Source: Numida meleagris | Lineage: Eukaryota > Chordata > Aves > Galliformes > Numididae | NCBI RefSeq assembly: GCF_002078875.1 | Contig: NC_034409.1 | Coordinates: 12,714,434-12,778,433, forward strand | DNA: 64,000 nucleotides | Direction: 5' to 3' | Part shown: positions 1 to 12,084 of the stretch, piece after piece | Numbering within the stretch: position 1 is the first letter of the stretch | Layout: each line of letters starts with the position of its first letter | Program-made: the position numbers and the translations under genes | Notes under the pieces: model-generated | What the model saw: only the letters and a program-made list of their open reading frames with translations | What the model was told of the DNA's origin: nothing | Database searches by the model: none

Positions 1-960
1 CATGTGTTATACATATATATATATATAAAGGCACTAATTAATATTATAGGCATTAGCATTTTCTTCATCACAGACAAAACAACTGCTTTCTCATTTACAG
101 AAAAAAAAAATCTGAACTGAGAATTAGCAGTTCTGTTTCAATCTTGGGCTTACAGAGGCTGAGGAAACAGTAGGTTTCTGATGAGGTAATTCCTCAAATC
201 TACTTAGTCTACACAAGGGAAGAAAATAACAACACTCTGGAATGCTTCCTTTTCAAAAGGCCACAGACTTCTTTCGATTTGAGCCAAACCAAAGCCCCAT
301 TTGCTGCTATTTGTATCTGAGCAGTTCCACTTCCAGCCCTTACTTCCTCCTCTTCACCACACTGTGTAGATCAGCGGGCTTTCCAGTCCACCCATTATCT
401 TCTTGTGACAGGGATTTCATTTTTAGATTATCTCAGACATTTCTCAAGCAACTGCTGCAATGATTCTCAAAGCAGTATGGTTTTTATCTCATTAGAGTTT
501 GTATCTATAAAATTAATCAGGCTTCCTACCTCATTAGCTGGTAAAGTAGCTACTGTGAAGAAAAACGCATGGCTATTTTGAAAAGTCTGTTGTAAGAAAA
601 GTGATGAAACTACTTATTTTCCTGTTCCAACCTTTAATCTTTGATGTAGCTTTCTTTGGTGCTGTTTGAAAAATAAAAAGGAAGTGCCTAAGCGCAAACA
701 GTACTTTACTTAAAAAGAGAAGCTGAGAACTTGCTTCAGACTTGCTATTTGGTAAATGGAAAATAAATCACGATCATCACTAGAAAAATCGCTTCAGTTG
801 AAGTTATCACAGACATAACTGCATGCAGCCAAGATATTCAATGAATACTTTGCCTAAACCCTTACTACAGATAATTACTGATCACTGAGATTATTTGACT
901 GAGCTAATTACGTTAAATGACTCTACTAATATCTACCACTTCACGTTCGCATCACACAAG
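1..960. other. AT-rich non-coding stretch, no gene seen
   Basis: The sequence is AT-rich, opens with a short TA-dinucleotide run at about 13-27, and has no exon with recognisable protein similarity on either strand. If the minus-strand exon at 1611 onward is real, this stretch is part of its first intron. That is inference from position only. Confidence 0.5.
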
Positions 961-999
961 CAGGAAGAATGCTGGCCTCAGACGTCCGTCCGTGTCTTC

Positions 1000-1950
1000 C
1001 CTTCCACGGGAACATTCGCCGAAGCGTCAGCTTCGGTGGGAGATTACATAACGCGTCGCTCCAGGAGCGATGCTGCAGCGTTACCTCCCGTCCGTTCACA
1101 GGAAACCCGAGCACGGCCACGGGGCCAGGGGGGATGAAGCAAGACTTCTTCCACGTTACCCTCCTCGGGGCGGACGCGGTCTGCAGCCCCGCGGCGGGAC
1201 GGGGCAGTGCCCGCAGCCCCCGCCGTGGGGACCCAGCGGCAGCCCGGCCCTGCGCCGGCAGACACCGCAGCGCGCCGGGGAGCGCGGCCAGCGGGAGGGC
1301 TGCGGCCCGGGGACCCTCTACCCCCGCCCAACTTCGCCAAAGCGGCCGCCCGCTCTCGCCCTGCCCCGCTCCCTCCCTGCCCGGCGGGACCCCGGTACCG
1401 GACTCTCTGCCGGTGCCGCCGCGCCCTCCCGGCAGCAGGTGCGCAGCTACGGCCGCTCGGATCCCGGCCGGGCTGTGGAGGCAGCGGGGCGCGCAGGTGC
1501 TCCCTCCGCACGGCTCCCGGAGTGCCGCCGCGGCTCGGTCCCGCCCGCAGAGCCCTCCCTGCCCACAGGAAGGCGCGGGGCAGCGGCCCCCACCCCGGCG
1601 CGCCGCTCACCTCCCGGGCCGCTGCCCCTGAGCAGTCCCGTCCTCTTCTTCCTCCTCCTCCTCCATGGTGCCGCTCCACCCCCTCCGCGACGGCTCCGCG
1701 GCTCTCCAGCAGGAGCCGTTGAACGGCTGCTGCTTCCCGCCCGCGCAGCACGCCGCCGAGGGCAGCGCGCCGAGCTGCAGACACCAGCTCCACAGCGCCC
1801 TGCTCCGCACCATGGCACAGCGGCCCCCGCGTGCGTGACCGCCCCCGCCCGGCCGCGTGCGGTGCTGTTAACAAGATGGCGGCGGGGTCCGGCGGCTCAG
1901 TGGGCAGCGCCGGGCAGGGAGCCGGTCAGGATCTGTGGTTGGCCCCGATA
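1000..1950. promoter_or_regulatory. CpG island promoter, probably of NAPEPLD (minus strand)
   Basis: About 950 bp is very GC-rich and CpG-dense and falls off sharply to AT-rich DNA on both sides. At 1872-1883 the plus strand reads CAAGATGGCGGC. Read on the minus strand this is the GCCGCCATCTTG core bound by YY1, common at the 5' ends of housekeeping transcripts. A strong minus-strand splice donor follows at 1605-1610, so transcription towards position 1 is the best reading. In vertebrates the gene upstream of PMPCB on the opposite strand is NAPEPLD, so the assignment is by synteny. The same motif on the plus strand also fits the TISU initiator, but no plus-strand exons follow. Confidence 0.6.
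1611..1813 (-). CDS. Candidate first coding exon, partial gene (NAPEPLD by synteny)
   Basis: On the minus strand an open frame runs from an ATG at 1813 to a consensus donor (GAG then GTGAGC, complementary to 1605-1610). A second in-frame ATG at 1666 sits in an excellent context (GGCACCATGG) and begins with an acidic run, MEEEEEEEDG. From 1666 the exon gives 18 codons plus two bases; from 1813 it gives 67 codons plus two bases. No downstream exon lies in the window, so the product cannot be confirmed. Human NAPEPLD starts translation in a later exon, so this may be an N-terminal extension, an upstream frame, or simply a 5' UTR in a GC-rich island where long frames occur by chance. The gene name is therefore left blank. 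Confidence 0.35.
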
Positions 1951-2060
1951 GTTTGTAAACACTCCCCCATCTGGGAGCGTGAGCGTGCTCTAACTCAATG
2001 GTGCTGTAGAGAAAAGTTTCCTAAAGTCGGTTTTCTCAGGAACTGGGAGCAGGGCCATCC

Positions 2061-3610
2061 CCACTTGCCAAAGGAAACCAGTGCTCAAACAATCCTGTAC
2101 TGCTAGAACAGGGCCACACGTGCTTTCCTCCCACAGAGCAGCTCTCATACCTCATGTGCGTTACCCTCGTTCTTTCTTCTGCTACTGGGAAGTTGAAACT
2201 CTTCACACAGTGGGTTAAATCCACTGCCACGCCTCTGTGAGCAGCTCACACCCAGTAGGATTCAAGGGGTTCTGAGGAACCCAGTCCAGAGAAATTAGGA
2301 GCTTAGAGAAGTAAAACAGGTACTTCTAAAATCTTTCCATACCTCTTTAAGGATATAATACCATGGAAGGTAGAGGGCAAAGCTATGCATGTATGATACA
2401 AAAGAGACTGTATGTAGCGGCAGTATAGACTCAGAGGCTACCTGGAGTATAGACACATGTATATGCAGCTAATCTGGAAGCTCAGGAATCAATGATGAGA
2501 TTGTTGGTAAATCTCACGTAGGATCAGAGCTGAGGGTCTAAAGATCTTGGGGGAAGCACAGATACAGACTGGGTGGAGAACAGCTTCAGAGCCATGAGGA
2601 GAAGTATTTGGGGTTTCAGTTGATGAAAGACTCAACGTGAGCTGACAATGTGCACTTGCAGCTCAGAAGGTCAACCGTACACTGGCTTGCATCAAGAGAA
2701 GGGCGACCAGAAGGTTGATGGAGGTGATTCTGCCCCTCTGCTGTGCTCTCATGAGACCCCACCTGGAGTACTGCGTCCAGTTCTGGGACCCCCAACAGAA
2801 GAAGTACATCGAGCTGTTGGAGCAGGTCCAGAGGAGGGCCATGAAGATGATTAGAGGGCTGGAGCAACTCCCCTGTGAGGACAGACTGAGAGAGCTGAGG
2901 CTCTTCATCCTAGAGAAGAGAGAGCTCCAAGGGGACTGAGGGAAAGACTATATGGCCTTCCAGTACCTGAAGGGGGCCTACAGAAAAGCGGGAGAGGGAC
3001 TTGTTATAAGGGCTGGTAGTGGTAGTGACAGGACAAGGGGAAATGGCTTTAAACTGGAAGAGGGTAGATTTACACTAGATATTAGGAAGAAATGCTTTAC
3101 TGTGAGAGTGGTGAGACACTGGAACAGATTCCCCAGAGAGGTTGTGAACGCCCCTTCCCTGGAGGCTTTCAGGCCAGGCTGGATGGGGCTTTGAGCAACC
3201 TGATCTAGTGGGAGGTGTTGCTGCCTGTAGCAGGGGGGTTGGAACTAGATGATCTTAAAGGTCCAACCCAAACTATTCTGTGATTCTATGAGGAGAAACA
3301 CAAGCCTTACTTTTCTTGCCATTAATCTACCATTCCCTTAACCTCTATAAGGTAAGGAAGGCTAATACTGCCACGTTATCTTGTTCAGAATGAGGAAAAC
3401 CAGTGGGTATTAGTTACCTTTGGTCAAGTAGATTTGCTGCCTTTACTAGTGGGAAAATCCCAGTCCATTCCTTCTGACTCTTCTCACCTGACTTATCCTG
3501 ATCATTTCATCTCCTATCAGCATGTCTAAAGCTAAGCAGGCCTTGTAGATGCTTTGATTTGTACTCACACTTCATTCAACATAAATCTACATGGATTTAA
3601 GTTAATTCTG
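2061..3610 (+). repeat. Duplicated ~0.8-kb segment, copy A, split by a CR1
   Basis: About 2061-2556 and about 3291-3610 together match 6650-7442 in the same orientation. The match is close to 95 percent over the central part (for example 2370-2556 against 6950-7136) and weaker at the left end (2061-2270). The two halves are separated only by the CR1 at 2557-3290. The segment is not one of the gene or CR1 families I recognise. It could be a local segmental duplication or two members of an unnamed interspersed repeat. Confidence 0.8.
2557..3290 (+). mobile_element. CR1 LINE fragment, 5'-truncated, plus orientation
   Basis: This is the 3' part of a CR1 non-LTR retrotransposon. Broken frames give typical reverse-transcriptase C-terminal text: [20 protein letters not shown] at 2710-2775, [15 protein letters not shown] further on, then FKLEEGRF and RHWNRFPREVV. 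It ends with the CR1 3' signature ATTCTGTGATTCTATG at 3275-3290. It is about 735 bp long, with frameshifts and stops, so it is dead. It interrupts duplicated copy A; the paralogous copy B lacks it. Confidence 0.93.
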
Positions 3611-6580
3611 CTCTTACTTTATAGAATCTAAGGCTGACTACGTGAGTTAGATGATAAAGCTGCTCTCCATAGCTACAATCAATGCCTGTTAGGTTACGAA
3701 TAATTAATGCCTATGCATAGCAATTTGTGCAATCCAGCAGGCAAGCACCTCCAGACCGGTAGTATCTGATTGCCAACAGTAACAGTTTTGGGATGCTTAT
3801 CCTGAAGGTCAGCTGAATGTCTCCCTGTAGCCAGAGCTGCATGCGCGTGTCATTTGGAAGTCATGTGTGTGTCACCAGTGCTACATAAGCCATACTGAAG
3901 GAGGCTGTGCTTTATTAAGTGTGTTTTGTCTATACTGCAAATACAGATGTCAGCACTTGGAGGCTGTAAGTAAAGACAACTGGTGTCTGCACAACACACA
4001 GCGCTCACAGTGTTTAATTTGAAAGGGAAACATCTCTTTTTCTAGTGAAGAATTATACGGTTGTTCAAGTAAGTTCTGGCACAGCTAAATGTCTGTATCT
4101 AAGGTGTGTTACCTACTTTGCCACACCAGTCTGCACAACATAAGAAAATTAAAGTTCAGAGGTGTTCCTCAGCAGAACCAGAATTTTAAATTAATTTCCT
4201 GTTTCAGTATTCCCACGAGCTAACTAAGATCTCAGGCTGGTCCTGCTGCTTTTGTATGTTGTGATCTTTCAATCTCTTATGTGCACAAATGCACTTAAAC
4301 CAAGGAAAAGTCCCAATGGGACATCTGTGCTCAACAAGTTGTGCAAACCCAGAGCAGAGATCTGTCTGACTTGTAATATACCGCAGACATGCTAATGTGC
4401 TTAGAGGACCAATGTACAGATTCTGCAGAAGTTGGAGGCCAGAAGTAACTAACAGATGGGGAGGTTCCAGCCATCTGTGAATGAGGTAGGAGTTTTTCTT
4501 GACATCTAGTCTGTAATAATTTTATTTTCTTCAGTGGCGTGCATTTCTGGTAATTTTACTGTTCAGAATCGCCATATATGTCCACTGTAAATGGAAATGG
4601 AAAAGATTTGGAAGCTTCTTTGTACTGTAGAGAGGTACAGATGCTGAGGAATACCAATCAAACAGATTATTCTTGGGTCAGTGCATTTTATTTTCTCACA
4701 GTGAAATTTAACAGCTGAAATAGAATCCTGTTTTATTGAGGAAGTTTTTATGGTATATCATTTCATTAACCGTTTGGAAGGAGATATTCCTTAACATAGC
4801 CTAAACTGCTTAATGCAACAACCTATATCTTAATTAGAATCATGCAGTTGGTATTTCATGAATTGTATCCACAGTGGTGTATTTCCCTTGGAGATAAAGT
4901 GTGAATTAATCATGAGCAAGTCAGCTCAACTAACTTGACTATAAAGCTTCTCTTGATGAAGGTTTAACCTTCAATGCAAGCTGAAATTTATCAATATTTT
5001 GTTTAGAACTCAGAAGTGTAAAATTAATATCTTATTCACAAAGAGTAATTTAGTTAGTTGACATAAGCTGTGTCAGAGCAAGGTACCTACTGTCTTGGGC
5101 AGTAACTGAAGCACAATCTAAAGAAGGAAAAAAACCCCAAATTCTTACAGTGAAACATTTTTATAGCTTTATACCTGAGCTGTCTTATATTGACTGTGAA
5201 AATCCTCCTAGATAAGAAAATTAAAAATGTTCTGTCATCTCTTGCTAACCTTAGAATATCAATATCGTCAAACCCCATTAGACTTAGGCTCACTATATAC
5301 CAGGCAATATTTTCTCTGACAGTGCAGATGCAGTTTATAGCATCAGAAAGCACGCTCGCTGGAACAGACTGTGCTGGGTCTCTGAGTGAAATAAACTATC
5401 CCAGGAAAGACATTTTTCAGCACTCTGATAGTGTCTCTACTGAATTTTTTACTGGCATAAATGTTGCACCAAAAGGAAACCTGCTAGGTAAGTAAAAGTC
5501 TCTCTGGTAAAACTGCCCCATGCTGGGACAAAATGGAAAGGTTTAACCTAGCCCTTCTAATAATAGTGTGGGGTGGAAACCACTCTCATGGTATCCATGC
5601 TGTTTTGGAGAGAAGTCAGAGATGAAAAGATATTTGGCATGTCGCAGGCAGAGGCAAGCAGAGATTCAAAACACACTGGATGATAATTTATCCTGTGAAA
5701 GAGGGTTACACTGCCAGCTAATGCATATACATAAAGGCAGTGCGTGCTTCACAGTAATGTTTAATTAAAACATACCTAAGTGTAAAATATTTCTCCAATC
5801 TAGGCATAGCCCTTGAAAAAATAGTTAAGCTAACATTCCCACTGAGCTCCAAGATGCGTTACTGTTTTAGAAAATCATTCTGAGTTACTCCACGTGTCGG
5901 AAGCCTGATGGCTGAAGGATGTTCCAGGAACTGGAAAGGAAAATGGCTCAAGAATGATCAGTGGATACAGACCTGGCAGAAGAGCCCACTGAAGTTTAAA
6001 TGGCAGCTTTAAATTGCCACAGTCACAAAATTGATGCAAAATAAATATACAATACTTAATGAAGTAACTGTAAATGTCATGTTTACTGTTACAGATCCAA
6101 ACTTCTTGCATGGTAAAGAAATTGACTATTTGGGGGACTACAGAGTAGGAATGTAGTGAACTACAGCAAAAACAAACAAAAAAAAATACCATCGTGCTTC
6201 TAAGTATTATGTGAAATACTCTCTAATGACAAGCTAGTATCTCTAATTTCTACTTAGAGGATATAACTGGAGGAAGACAATAACTGGGACTATAATAGAG
6301 ACATTTAGGTTGCATCTGTACTTGTTATGGTCCAGGATCATTCTTCGGCCTTGAAGCCAAATTGTACAGTGCATATATTTTCATAAAGATAACTTATCCT
6401 AGCCCAGAAGAGCAGGTGGCTTCATTTGCTGCTCAGTGTTCCCTCACCCCACTAATGCCTCAGCTGTGATTGGGCACTATATGGGAGAGTGTTTGTTGGC
6501 ATGAGCCAAAATGCAGGTTGTTAAACCTTGGTAGTGATTTAACAATTCCTAGTGATAATGTAGCTGAATTCAAGGCCCAT
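3611..6580. other. Intergenic, no gene or repeat recognised
   Basis: About 3 kb of AT-rich sequence. Short frames such as those at 5190-5495 (plus) and 5875-6192 (minus) have no recognisable motifs and fit chance expectation. No RNA gene, LTR or CR1 end was seen. Confidence 0.5.
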
Positions 6581-6649
6581 GCCCTATTTTACTGGAGCAC
6601 ATCTGGCCTTAGATAATACCTGATTTTGCAACTTAACCTTGTATCTCAG
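6581..6649 (+). repeat. 69-bp direct repeat, left copy
   Basis: The 69 bp at 6581-6649 match 7443-7511 without gaps at roughly 83 percent identity. Both begin GCCC and share CCTGATTTT and TTAACCTTGTATCT near the end. The two copies exactly bracket duplicated copy B (6650-7442). Confidence 0.75.
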
Positions 6650-7442
6650 TACTGCCAACCATTATCAGAGAGAACCAGTGCTCCCTGAACCCAGTACTGC
6701 TGGAGCACAGCCACATAGGCCAATATCTCATAGAGCAGCTCTCAGGCCTGTGCGTTGCCCTTGTTCTTTCCTCTCCTGCCACAGCTTCTTCGCACAGTGG
6801 ATGAACACCGCTGCCCACACCTGGCTCCAGTGGGAAGTGAGAGGTTTTGAGGAACCCAGTCCAGAGAAATGAGGAGCTCAGAGAAGAAAAATAGGTTCTT
6901 CTAAAATCTTTTCATACCTCCTTAAGGATGTAATATGATGGAAGGTAGAGGACAAAGCTATGCATGTATGATACAAAAGAGACTGTATGTAGCGGCAGTA
7001 TAGATTCAAAGGCTACCTGGAGTTCAGACACATTTATATGCAGCTAATCTGGAAGCTCAGGAATCAATGATGAGATTGTTGGTAAATCTCACGTAGGATC
7101 AGAGCTGAGGGTCTAAAGATCTTCGGGGAAGAGAAATACAAGTCTTACTTATCTTGTCTTAATCTATCATTGCCTTAACCTCTGTAAGGTAAGGAAGGCT
7201 AATACTGCCACGTTATCTTGTTCAGAATGAGGAAAAACAGTGGGTATTGGTTACCTATGATCAAGCAGATTTGCTGCCTTTACTAGTGGGAAAATCCCAG
7301 TTCATTCCTTCTGACTCTTCTCACCTGACTTTTCCTGAATGTTTTGTTTCCTATCAGCATGTCTAAAGCTAAGCAGGCCTTGTAGATGCTTTGATTTGTA
7401 CTCAAACTTTACAAAACATAAATTTATATGGATTGAAGTCTT
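6650..7442 (+). repeat. Duplicated ~0.8-kb segment, copy B (no CR1)
   Basis: Continuous counterpart of copy A (2061-3610). At about 7132-7140 copy B reads GGGGAAGAGAAATAC with no insert, where copy A has 734 bp of CR1. It is flanked by the 69-bp direct repeats at 6581-6649 and 7443-7511. It has no coding potential that I recognise. Confidence 0.8.
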
Positions 7443-7511
7443 GCCCCATGTTACTGGAACAAATCTTGCCCTAGACCATGCCTGATTTTACAATTTAACC
7501 TTGTATCTTAG
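7443..7511 (+). repeat. 69-bp direct repeat, right copy
   Basis: Second copy of the 69-bp unit described at 6581-6649, same length and orientation, directly abutting the right end of copy B. Confidence 0.75.
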
Positions 7512-10500
7512 AGGAGATTGAAACAGTTGCATTTGTTTCCAAAATCAGTGAAGCTTGGCAACTTCATTGCAAACGCGCAGTACTAGGAGATGATTCTGTC
7601 ATGGTTAGTACCTGGTAATGAATTGTAATATTGCATAACATTTTGTGAAATAGCTATGATTAAAATTCATTTAGGAAATTCAATTACGGGGACTAAAAGG
7701 CCTGGTCAAACTTGCACTCTTTTTTTGAGGGGCACTAAGCATAAAGAACAATCCTTCCCCTTTTGTGACTGAATTTGTAACTAGAGTAGGATATATTAAC
7801 AGGTTTAATAAACAGGAAGAAGTACATTTGGCATGTACAGGGGAGAAAAAAAGAAACATTAAGATTATATAGATTATCTCCTAGCATGGTTACATTTTTA
7901 TGATTGACTTGACTTTCAGTTATGAATTAGAAATCCTAGATCATTGTACTGCTTTCACTGTAGGCAAGATGACAACAAACTGTTTTTTGTGTCTAAATAC
8001 ATTACTGAAAGGTGCCCATCGGGCATTCATTTTAGACTCATACTGTAATGGATTGAGCATGTATCTATCTTTTATATCAGATAATATTTTTTACGTATAG
8101 TACCATGGCTTGAATGTGAATGGCAGTAATATCTAAGATCTTAACTATACCCTCTAGATCGATTTCTGATACGGTCACATCACTGTACGTACACTTAATG
8201 AACCTTATTCTAATGCCACTTGTGTCTTTGCAGAGATTTTGTTTATTTATTTAGTTGGTTTGGGGTTTTTTTGTTTGTTTGTTTTTGGTGTGTGGCTCTA
8301 AGGAATACCTGGGCTTACAGGTCTGTGTTTCTATTTACCAGTGATGAATGAAGATATTCGTCATCCCTCAACCCTCATCAGCAGAGGAGTGAGGGGCATG
8401 GGCCCTTAAGATGGTCTGGCTGCCTTCATGGCTGCAAGTGTAACTCTTTGGCAGTACTCTTTGGCCCATTGTGAGTACTCTGTGATGTGGGAGAAAAATA
8501 CATCCTGCCAAGTTTAGCCTGGCCAGCCTGCAAAATTAGAAGGTTGGTGCACTGGAAGTGCTACAAAGTGCTTGGGGAGGGACAGAACGGAGATGTGTAG
8601 GAAAGGAAGGAGGCATGGTATGAGACTGTGGAAGTATATACTCTGACATGCTTCATGGTGAAAATATGCTGGTGGGGGCATTCCAGGTTGCATACATCTG
8701 CAGAAGAAATACATAGACCGCAGAAGGAATATTTAGACAGACCAAGGAAGATGCTTAAAGAGTTCATAGGCCCAAGTTTTCACCAGCAGTGTCCTGAATA
8801 AATTGCTCTCATGTTGATTTCCAGAGAGCACCAAGAGAATGAGCTGATCTTGGGAGTGAGACAGGTCAATTCAGCTGTTTATTCTCCATGATGTATAGGA
8901 GGTGCCTATAAAGCTGTGGAGCACTAGAACTACCTCTCCTTTTTCATATTTGAACATAACACCTTTGAAGTCTTACAGGCAGGCTGTGTTGGAGATTCAC
9001 AGATGTTTATTTCCTGCTAAACAGTGACATATCTATTCTAGGAGCCTAGGATTGGAAGTACTTTGAATACAGTGTCTCTCTTTTTTGAGCTTACAGCCAG
9101 TTTAATACCTCTGACAACAATGGAGAATAAAACCAATGATGTTTGTGGAAGAACTGGAGCTAGTTTTTACTCTTATTCATGTAGAGCACTTATAGAAAGA
9201 CAATGTCACATCAAAACATAGAGTCCTACATAAGAAGGCTATTTCAGAATGAATGAAGCTAGGGAAGCTGGATTTTCTGTTCAGTTTTATTCACTGCTCT
9301 GTACAGTCACCCTCCCAAGGCAATAATCTGAGCCCACCCTTCTCCATGCCTTCCTCACCATCTGCTTGGGCAAGAGAGAGCATGAGCTGCAGCTAATCCA
9401 GTCGATCACATGTGCAAACTGGCTGGCCAGCATAAGCCCACTGGCAGCTGGCCCCTAAGCATAACACACACTGCTGTTTTCTACCTGCATTTTTCATACT
9501 CAGAGAATAATTTGAGTCTCCTTCCACTGTTCAGCTACTGATATTGAAGAAAATAATAGGAATTTAAATAGTTGTGACTGTATTAGGCTTACTTTTGGGG
9601 TGCAGTATTGTGCATTCAGGGGCTTTGGTCATTTGACTCACCAGAACAAATGTTTTGGAGCAACCCTTCAAACACAAATTTTTGATGCTTGCTTTCTTTG
9701 AAAGCCAGGGCACAAGGAAAAGGACTAATATGAAAAAATCTCAGTAAGAATTGGAAAGTTGCTGAGTTGTCCACCTTTACTAAGAAACAAAGGAATGCTC
9801 TAAGATTCTGTAATCCACCAAAAGCCCTTCAGATTTCTGTCCTTCTTTCCAATACTGCTGAAATTGGCTGGTAAGTCTGACCTGGTTAAAATCAGCTAAT
9901 GCTGAGAACTTCTGTGTAATTTCAAGTAAACTAGTTTTTATATTGCAATGAAAACTAGTGAAATGAAAAACAAGGAAAAATAATGACTTTCTAAATTCAG
10001 TAGAGTTACTGTAGGGGAAAAAGTCATGAATTAGAAAGAAGGTGTATAATAGTGAGATAAAACAAAGCTTCCTTGAGATTTCTTGTAAATTTTCAGTCAT
10101 GGACCGTCCTTTTTCTTGCCTGTGCAAACTGTTTTTGCAGCATTATTGTACATGCATCTATCTATTCTATCTATAGGGATAGAAGAGACTTCAAGACATT
10201 GTGTAATCCAAGCCATTACGTTTAGCAAGGCTTCTTAATGTAACTGGAGCATTATAATTGTCAGTAACACACACAGGCGTACTGTGTGCTGCAGCAACAG
10301 CTTTCAGCTGCTAAACGGCTGCTGTGGCACCATTGGAAGCTGCTGGGCTCCCAGGCTGACCTCCCTGCTGAAATGAGGCTGAAACCTCTCCTTCATCCAC
10401 AGCTCCCAGGAGGGAGAGGGAAAGGAAATCCGCTTTGGCTTTAACAGCTGGCACTGAACAGAGGAGAAGGTTATAAATAAATGCAGATGAAGAATGAGGG

Positions 10501-12084
10501 CATGTGACTAGAGCCAGGAAGGTCACTTTTTGGTGTGCCAACAGATGAGCAATGCTTAAAGTGGCATTTGACAAAATGTCACTCTTTATGTGTAGACATG
10601 ATGATGATGTCCAAAGAGGCTCATTTGAGTTGGGGTTTGGGAGGATCCTCTATTTAAATCCTGTCTGAGCTACTGACAGGCTGCACGACCTTCTAGAATG
10701 TACTGAACTCCGTGGGTCAAACTAGTTCTTGCTGCAACTAAATTGACGACAGTGGAATTATTCTGGGAGTGAACTTGATTTCTCAGACATCAGTCAACAC
10801 AGCTGGTTCACTGAATAAGTGAAAGAAAGCAACCATAGATATCACTGGAAAACAGGTGAATCTGAACGGAGTCATTTAGTATTTGCAAAACAAGAACAGA
10901 AGTGCACAATTGTTACTTACAATGCATAAATAAATGTTGATGGTGGTTTGTGGGCAAAATAAACTCCATGAAAGTATTTTAAAGATTTTTTTCAAGGTAA
11001 TTAGTGTCATCCTATTTTTCAAATGGGATGTAATGGTTATGTATTTTATTTACAACTTATGAGATGAAACATGCTTCTTTAAATATTCTAGTACAGTTTT
11101 TTCTTCAAAAACTTTATAATTGAGTCAGAAATACAGCACTGTGTTGCACAATGGTAAGCTTCTTTCAAGGAAAATTCTTTTGGTGTCAGATTATAAAATA
11201 ATGGTGGTAATTAGTGAACGATAAGAATTGTTATTCAAAGTACCTAAATAACACAAGCAGAGGATAAAACTGCATGTAAAATGGAAACAAAAAATTACTT
11301 CTAAATAGGAAGCTTTCTACTTCCTGAGATGGAAGCTGATAGAAGCCACAATGTTATGGATTTGAAGGTAGATTAATAATAAGTGATTTACTTCTTTGTG
11401 GAAAAGTAGTGAGTGACTGGTGTTCTCTTACTGATCTTTAACTCCACTATTTGTTTCATCATAGAAGTACTGGATATTTCAAGTGCTATTTCCCCTAGTT
11501 TCACCGAGACCTCTACAAAAGTAGGAATATATTTCTTCAGAGCTGAAATAAAGAAGTCAGATTGTGATCTTGATTTCAAGGCTAGCTGAAAGGAAACTAA
11601 ATCCTGATGTCAGTGCACCTGCGTCACAAGGAGAACTTTGGGGAGTTTAGAAAGCATAAATTGACCTGGGCAAAATGATTACAGAGCAATAGTAAGTGAT
11701 GTTCTCCAGCACAGAAAAAGCTAAACAAAGGGTTCTCTTATCTCTGCCATTCCTGTCATTTAAACAAAATGAGTAGTTACAAATCAAAGGGTTCTTTTAT
11801 CCCAGCTGCTCATGTGATTTAAGCTAAACAACTACTTTCAAAACACAGCTTCATGTATGTTTCACTTCTACCAGGGATACCCTAACACTAGATAAAACAA
11901 TACTGAGACTTAGCAAGCAGAAAAAAATTACATAGCATAATTTAAGAAAACTTGGAGACATGACACTGGTACATTTTTTCCTTCATTTTCATTCCAATTT
12001 AGTAGAGAGGACAATGGATTTGCATCTCCAGATGTGATTAAATAAACAGATCCAAAAAAGTCTTCCACTTCATTCTCTTGCTTC
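7512..12084. other. Intergenic, no gene recognised
   Basis: About 4.6 kb of AT-rich sequence. A T/G-rich low-complexity patch lies at about 8229-8292. Frames up to 115 codons (9780-10127, minus) have no recognisable motif or splice context. No structural RNA was seen. Confidence 0.5.

Noticed and set aside
1044..1951. Long frames of 170-290 codons on both strands in the first CpG island
   Set aside because: Stop codons are rare in GC-rich islands, and the peptides are Arg/Pro/Ala/Gly-rich without family motifs. Several frames overlap each other on both strands.
1831..2106. Plus-strand frame starting CAAGATGGCGGC (MAAGSGG...) as a new gene start
   Set aside because: The start matches a TISU/YY1 element, but no convincing donor or downstream plus-strand exon is found before PMPCB. 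It is better read as a YY1 site for the minus-strand promoter.
2715..3194. CR1 reverse-transcriptase frames as functional genes
   Set aside because: The fragments here and at 18696, 27056, 46451, 52340 and 59084 are 5'-truncated with stops and frameshifts; none has a full polymerase domain.
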